From CAZUAQ01 sp964618455 (GTDB taxonomy: Bacteria; Planctomycetota; Phycisphaerae; UBA1845; PWPN01), in NCBI GenBank assembly GCA_964618455.1, contig CAZUAQ010000088.1, positions 1-14,130 on the forward strand: a DNA stretch of 14,130 nt, in the 5' to 3' direction. Positions 11,445 to 14,130 of this stretch are shown in pieces. The position numbers and the translations under genes are program-made. Each line of letters begins with the position of its first letter. The first letter of the stretch is position 1. The notes under the pieces were generated by a model. The model saw only the letters and a list, made by a program, of their open reading frames with translations. It did not search any database and was not told the origin of the DNA.

Positions 11445-12588
11445 CGGCCGCCACCTCCTCGGGTTCCTGTTGTGTGACGTCGGGATACTCGAGTTCCTCG
11501 TCCGGCTGGAAGATGCCCCGCTCCACGAGCAGATCCCGCATACGCTGCATCGCCGCCTGCTGCTGGGCCTGCGTCGGAATCTGCAGGAGTTCCAGCTTGA
11601 ACGCGTTGCGGTGCGCAGCTACCTCGCGCATCAGTGTCTCGTATTCGGCCGTGAGGATGTGGTTGAGCGGATGTTCCCAGTGGCGGTCCAGCCGGTTCAG
11701 CATCATCGTCCACAGGCGATTGCGGTAATAGCGCGCTTTCCAATCCGGGTCGCGCAGATTCTGATCGAGCAATTCGAGATGCCGACGCATCAATGCCTCG
11801 GCGGAAGCGAACTGCGCGTCATCGAGTTCGTAAAACGCCCGGAACTGGTCGAGATACCGACTCCATTCGTTGCTCTGCATATCGAGCACGCTGCTGTTGG
11901 CCGTATTCCGCGCGGAAACGAGATGGTCGGAGATGCCCTCCTCGTTCAATTCCACCTGTTCGACCTCGGGCTCATTGGAATCGAAGTCGAAGGGATTGTC
12001 GGATTCGGCCTCCCCCGCCGCCCACTTCTTCATGCGTTCTTCGAACATCTCGAAGCCCGTGTTGATGGCGGTCAGTTCGCCCGCCATCTTCATCTGCTGC
12101 TTGAACGTCAGCATCGGGCGGAGGTCACGGTTCATGTCCGTCCAGAACTGGCGAATCTCCGGCATCATCGGCAGAAGTCGCTCGCCGAACTCCTTGCGAA
12201 ATCCCTTGGGGATGAAGCTCTGATGATCCGAATCCATCTGCTCTTCGACGAAGCGCTCGATCAGCATGTGACCGTCACCGTCGAGCTTGTGGGCCAGTTC
12301 CATCATCCGGCGGGCGGCCTTCTCGACGGCTTCGTCTTTCTTTGACTCGTCCATCTCCAGATGCTCGACCATGTATTCCTGGACGTACATCGACGCCATG
12401 GACTTGGCGAGGTCCGGCGTCAGTGTAAAGCCGTACTCGGTCGGCGCGCTCATCGGATCGTCGGGCATCGCGTCGGCCGACTGGCCGGCAAGGCGATCGA
12501 GCGTGATCCCGAAAGCGAGGCCGACGCTCAGGGCGACCCGTACGAAACGCCACAACAGTTCATGGGTTAACCTTCGTCCGGCAGGCAT
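11434..12588 (-). CDS. secreted or membrane-anchored acidic helical protein (384 aa)
   Basis: Family not recognised. The N-terminus has basic residues, then a hydrophobic segment (about 15-30) that is a signal peptide or anchor, possibly cleaved near the AGQS region (34-37). The rest is charged, mainly helical and rich in Glu, Met and Arg. Blocks shared with the downstream paralogue are FTLTPDLAK (54-62), ARRMMELAH (92-100), DLRPML (155-160) leading to KKWAAGE (187-193), and DPDWKARYYRNRL (280-292). The ATG at 12588 is preferred over an upstream start at 12756 because GGAG (12597-12600) lies 8 nt before it and the signal peptide follows directly. The upstream extension reads as non-coding. 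This is the first gene of a coupled pair. The promoter is not obvious; a T/A-rich stretch at about 12640-12680 is the likely place. Confidence 0.85.
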   Translation of the reverse strand: MPAGRRLTHELLWRFVRVALSVGLAFGITLDRLAGQSADAMPDDPMSAPTEYGFTLTPDLAKSMASMYVQEYMVEHLEMDESKKDEAVEKAARRMMELAHKLDGDGHMLIERFVEEQMDSDHQSFIPKGFRKEFGERLLPMMPEIRQFWTDMNRDLRPMLTFKQQMKMAGELTAINTGFEMFEERMKKWAAGEAESDNPFDFDSNEPEVEQVELNEEGISDHLVSARNTANSSVLDMQSNEWSRYLDQFRAFYELDDAQFASAEALMRRHLELLDQNLRDPDWKARYYRNRLWTMMLNRLDRHWEHPLNHILTAEYETLMREVAAHRNAFKLELLQIPTQAQQQAAMQRMRDLLVERGIFQPDEELEYPDVTQQEPEEVAADVQ

Positions 12589-12861
12589 AACGGATTCTCC
12601 ACTGACGAATACGGACTTCCCCTGATGGTATGTTGTACGCGGCAATTCGATTGTTACAAAAAGTTCGAAAAAAGCAAATGGCTGTTCGCAACGGGAGGGA
12701 CTCTCCGGGGGCGGTAAACTCGGATTCGGCAGTCGCGGTGCTGATACTTCGTACATCTACTTCGCACATGGCCAGGATGATCGCGACAGCTGCGGTCCGG
12801 ATCGCTCCTCGCTCCTCCCCCCGCCCCTCATGAATGTCGCCCCCCGGAAAACTTGGAAACC
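12589..12861. other. intergenic region between the tRNA-Arg and the secreted-protein pair
   Basis: About 270 bp. The tRNA (minus) is transcribed toward the secreted-protein genes (minus). An A/T-rich patch at about 12645-12682, holding TTGTTACAA (12650-12658), is the best place for a promoter of the pair, but no good -35/-10 pair stands out. No T-run hairpin follows the tRNA, so read-through into the pair is possible. Open frames crossing here look like shadows. Confidence 0.5.
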
Positions 12862-12935
12862 CACGCCCGGCAGGATTCGAACCTGCGACCTGCGGATTAG
12901 AAGTCCGCTGCTCTATCCAGCTGAGCTACGGGCGC
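12862..12935 (-). tRNA. tRNA-Arg (anticodon UCU)
   Basis: The 74-nt gene folds as a standard cloverleaf on the minus strand: acceptor GCGCCCG/CGGGCGT, D-stem GCTC/GAGC, anticodon stem GCGGA/TCCGC with loop CTTCTAA, a 5-nt variable loop, and T-arm GCAGG-TTCGAAT-CCTGC. The anticodon TCT (12899-12901) reads AGA/AGG arginine codons. The acceptor stem begins with a G1-U72 wobble, the discriminator is G, and no CCA is encoded, so CCA must be added after transcription. Confidence 0.97.
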
Positions 12936-12949
12936 TCTGCATTCTCGGC

Positions 12950-12978
12950 ATTGTAAACGCCGTTTTTCGCACACACAA
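12950..12978 (-). promoter_or_regulatory. sigma70 promoter of tRNA-Arg
   Basis: TTGTGT (12978-12973), a 17-nt spacer, and TACAAT (12955-12950) lie on the minus strand. The predicted start near 12943 gives an 8-nt leader before the mature tRNA. Spacing and hexamers fit well, so the tRNA should be functional despite the accessory DNA just upstream. Confidence 0.7.
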
Positions 12979-12999
12979 CATGCCCAGAATTCGCGCGGA

Positions 13000-13036
13000 C
13001 GCAAGACGGTCGCAAGATTTGGGCTTCGGTCGCAAG
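13000..13036 (+). repeat. three spaced CGCAAG repeats, two within a 10-bp direct repeat
   Basis: CGCAAG occurs at 13000-13005, 13011-13016 and 13031-13036. The last two lie in the longer direct repeat CGGTCGCAAG (13007-13016 and 13027-13036), spaced 20 bp, or about two helical turns. They are just upstream of the putative promoter of the zinc-ribbon gene. They may be protein-binding sites (regulator or recombinase arm sites); this is inferred only from the spacing. Confidence 0.45.
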
Positions 13037-13047
13037 GCTAGGGTGTC

Positions 13048-13075
13048 TTGGCTCCCTTTTGTGCGAGAGTATAGC
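13048..13075 (+). promoter_or_regulatory. possible sigma70 promoter of the coiled-coil/zinc-ribbon gene
   Basis: TTGGCT (13048-13053), a 16-nt spacer, and TATAGC (13070-13075) lie on the plus strand. The predicted start near 13082 leaves a leader of about 38 nt before the ATG at 13120. The hexamers are moderate matches. Confidence 0.45.
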
Positions 13076-13119
13076 ATATGCGAATTACGTTTCCCCAAAT
13101 GATCATCGGAGTAAGACAC

Positions 13120-13485
13120 ATGAGCCTCATCGGAGATGTAAAAGAACTGTTTGGACTTGCGAAGAATGTGGCAGACCTTGAGGTAAGGAACGACCTCCAA
13201 AGCAAGATTAGCGAGTTGCACCTGCAAATAAGCGCTCTCATTGAAGAAAACCACAGACTAAGCGACGAAATGCGCGAGATGAAGTTAGAGGCTGATTTGC
13301 GTGACAAGGTCGAGCGCCGAGGCGAAGCGTACTTCTATAAGGAGGGTCCCGAGAAAGAGTTTCCACATTGTATCGCGTGTCTGAAGGATCGCGGAAAAAT
13401 GATACCCCTCAGGCGGATGGCCAACATGCACGGACAGTGCACGGTTTGTAGCTGCGATTATGACAGGGTGTTTAATGGCCTGTAG
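13120..13485 (+). CDS. small coiled-coil and zinc-ribbon protein (121 aa)
   Basis: The N-terminus (MSLIGDVKELFGLAKN) leads into a predicted coiled coil at about 15-65, with heptad-like Leu/Ile spacing and many Glu/Lys/Arg. The C-terminal part holds a four-Cys zinc site, C84-x2-C87 and C107-x2-C110, plus Cys112 and His83. This architecture (GDV start, coiled coil, Tyr/Trp-containing strand, CxxC pair) resembles small uncharacterised proteins often found singly near phage or accessory genes; I know no proven function. ATG 13120 is preferred over 13078 because GGAG (13108-13111) is 8 nt upstream and MSLIGDV is the typical start. Base composition is clearly less GC-rich than the housekeeping genes, with more A/T-ending codons, which suggests horizontal acquisition. 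It converges on the recombinase remnant. Confidence 0.8.
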   Translation: MSLIGDVKELFGLAKNVADLEVRNDLQSKISELHLQISALIEENHRLSDEMREMKLEADLRDKVERRGEAYFYKEGPEKEFPHCIACLKDRGKMIPLRRMANMHGQCTVCSCDYDRVFNGL

Positions 13486-13534
13486 CCTCTCCCGCATTCC
13501 GCGTGTTGCGGTACTTCTCCATGCCGCGTTGCAG

Positions 13535-13960
13535 CTATTCGTCATTCACCTGATTGTAATAGCTTAGCGCCGTCTGAATCGACTTGTGCCCGGCAAGCTT
13601 CTGGACGGTGGGCAGCGGCAACTCGACCCGCAGAAGACGCGTGATGAACGTTCTACGCAAGTCGAGCGGCCTGATTGTGTCCACTTTGAGCCCTTGCCCA
13701 GCATGTCCGCCCACAAGTTCCGCAGCGTGTTCGTAATGGCCTTGAACGGCCCGCCATCCTTCAGAGTCGAAGACTGAAGCTTGCGCAGCGCCTTCACGTC
13801 CTCCGGCCCGATGTACACGGTACGAATCCGTTTCCCCTTTGTATAGCCTCCAGAAGGATTTCGCGCCCCTCCTGACGGATCTCCAGCCTAATGCTGGCGC
13901 GCGGAGGGTGTCAGCTATGGCGCGTTCTCTGGTGGTGAGGGGTTGCATTTCAGATATCAC
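13535..13960 (-). pseudogene. frameshifted tyrosine recombinase (integrase) remnant
   Basis: The C-terminal part of this minus-strand frame is a tyrosine-recombinase end: DTIRPLDLRRTFITRLL, then LAGHKSIQTALSYYNQ with the expected Tyr. The usual H-x-x-R is L-D-L-R here, so the catalytic His is lost, while GH and Tyr remain. Upstream the recombinase-like reading moves to another frame (about 13690-13887) as GGYTKGKRIRTVYIGPEDV and NTLRNLWADMLGKG, which resembles the beta-sheet region before the HxxR box. The shift lies near 13680-13700. The first catalytic Arg and the N-terminal DNA-binding domains are not in the window. The 141-codon frame opens with a GTG at 13960 overlapping an upstream stop. 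I read it as a decayed integrase; a sequencing error could mimic the frameshift but not the missing His. Confidence 0.7.
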
Positions 13961-14085
13961 CAGCGGTGTTCTCGTGGGTTCGGTATGTCCGGCTTCACTC
14001 CCTCAAGGATAAACGGGTTTTCTTTGATAAATCGCCGTGCCTTGGAGGTGAGCCTGTAGGGTTCTTTGGAGTTGCTAGCAGGCTG
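13957..14085 (-). pseudogene. 42-residue start-less ORF fragment upstream of the integrase remnant
   Basis: Between TAG at 14086-14088 and TGA at 13957-13959 an open minus-strand frame reads like real protein (KEPYRLTSKARRFIKEN, then PFILEGVKPDIPNP). It has no ATG or TTG, and its one GTG is internal. The stop overlaps the GTG of the next frame by 4 nt (GTGA), as in an operon. It is probably the 3' end of a gene whose 5' part was lost, frameshifted, or lies in another frame. Family not recognised. Confidence 0.35.
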
Positions 14086-14130
14086 CTAAGCAACACATGT
14101 TAAGCGACATAGCCGGTTCTTCTCGGGTCG

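Noticed and set aside
11398..12345. 315-codon plus-strand open frame opposite the secreted-protein gene
   Set aside because: It is a shadow. The minus-strand gene has an RBS, a signal peptide and a paralogue next door.
12645..12690. ECF-type promoter (GAACTT...CGT) for the secreted-protein pair on the minus strand
   Set aside because: The spacing between the -35-like GAACTT and any -10-like motif is outside the usual range.
12862..12869. tRNA 3' end as attachment site for the accessory segment
   Set aside because: The segment lies on the 5' side of the tRNA, and I see no second copy of the tRNA 3' sequence in the window.

Overview
The window is a GC-rich bacterial chromosome segment that I place tentatively in the Planctomycetota. 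The grounds are the fused TsaC/low-molecular-weight phosphatase gene, the secreted acidic helical paralogue pair, and the general codon style. This is inference, because no rRNA or marker gene is present. Most of the window is housekeeping DNA. The last 1.1 kb, beyond a tRNA-Arg gene, is less GC-rich and looks like a decayed mobile or accessory segment.

Left part, plus strand (1-2169). A tiny Cys-rich predicted lipoprotein (146-328) is followed by a good intrinsic terminator. Next is a two-gene operon. The first gene fuses a threonylcarbamoyl-AMP synthase (TsaC/YrdC/YwlC) to a low-molecular-weight protein phosphatase of the YwlE (arginine phosphatase) type. The second is rpiB, which starts on a TTG that overlaps the previous stop. 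This order matches the ywlC-ywlE-ywlF neighbourhood of Bacillus subtilis, with the first two fused. About 520 bp without a confident gene follow, holding one possible 65-codon ORF.

Middle, minus strand (2694-10026). This is a compact nitrogen-assimilation operon: a LysR-type regulator, gltB and gltD (glutamate synthase large and small subunits). The genes are separated by 2 nt or overlap by 8 nt. A near-consensus sigma70 promoter lies so close to the regulator's ATG that the mRNA should be almost leaderless. Four copies of the 7-mer ATAACCT/AGGTTAT lie in and upstream of that promoter. The likely logic is an autoregulated regulator that is the first gene of the operon it controls.

Right of that, minus strand (10116-12588), lie two translationally coupled genes for secreted, acidic, helical proteins. 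They are recognisable paralogues of each other, and I cannot assign a family or function.

Right end (12862-14130). tRNA-Arg(UCU) on the minus strand has its own sigma70 promoter. Beyond its 5' side are a small plus-strand gene for a coiled-coil/zinc-ribbon protein, a frameshifted tyrosine-recombinase remnant on the minus strand, and a further start-less ORF fragment. This end is the only part with signs of horizontal transfer. I found no CRISPR array, IS element with clear ends, or complete mobile system.
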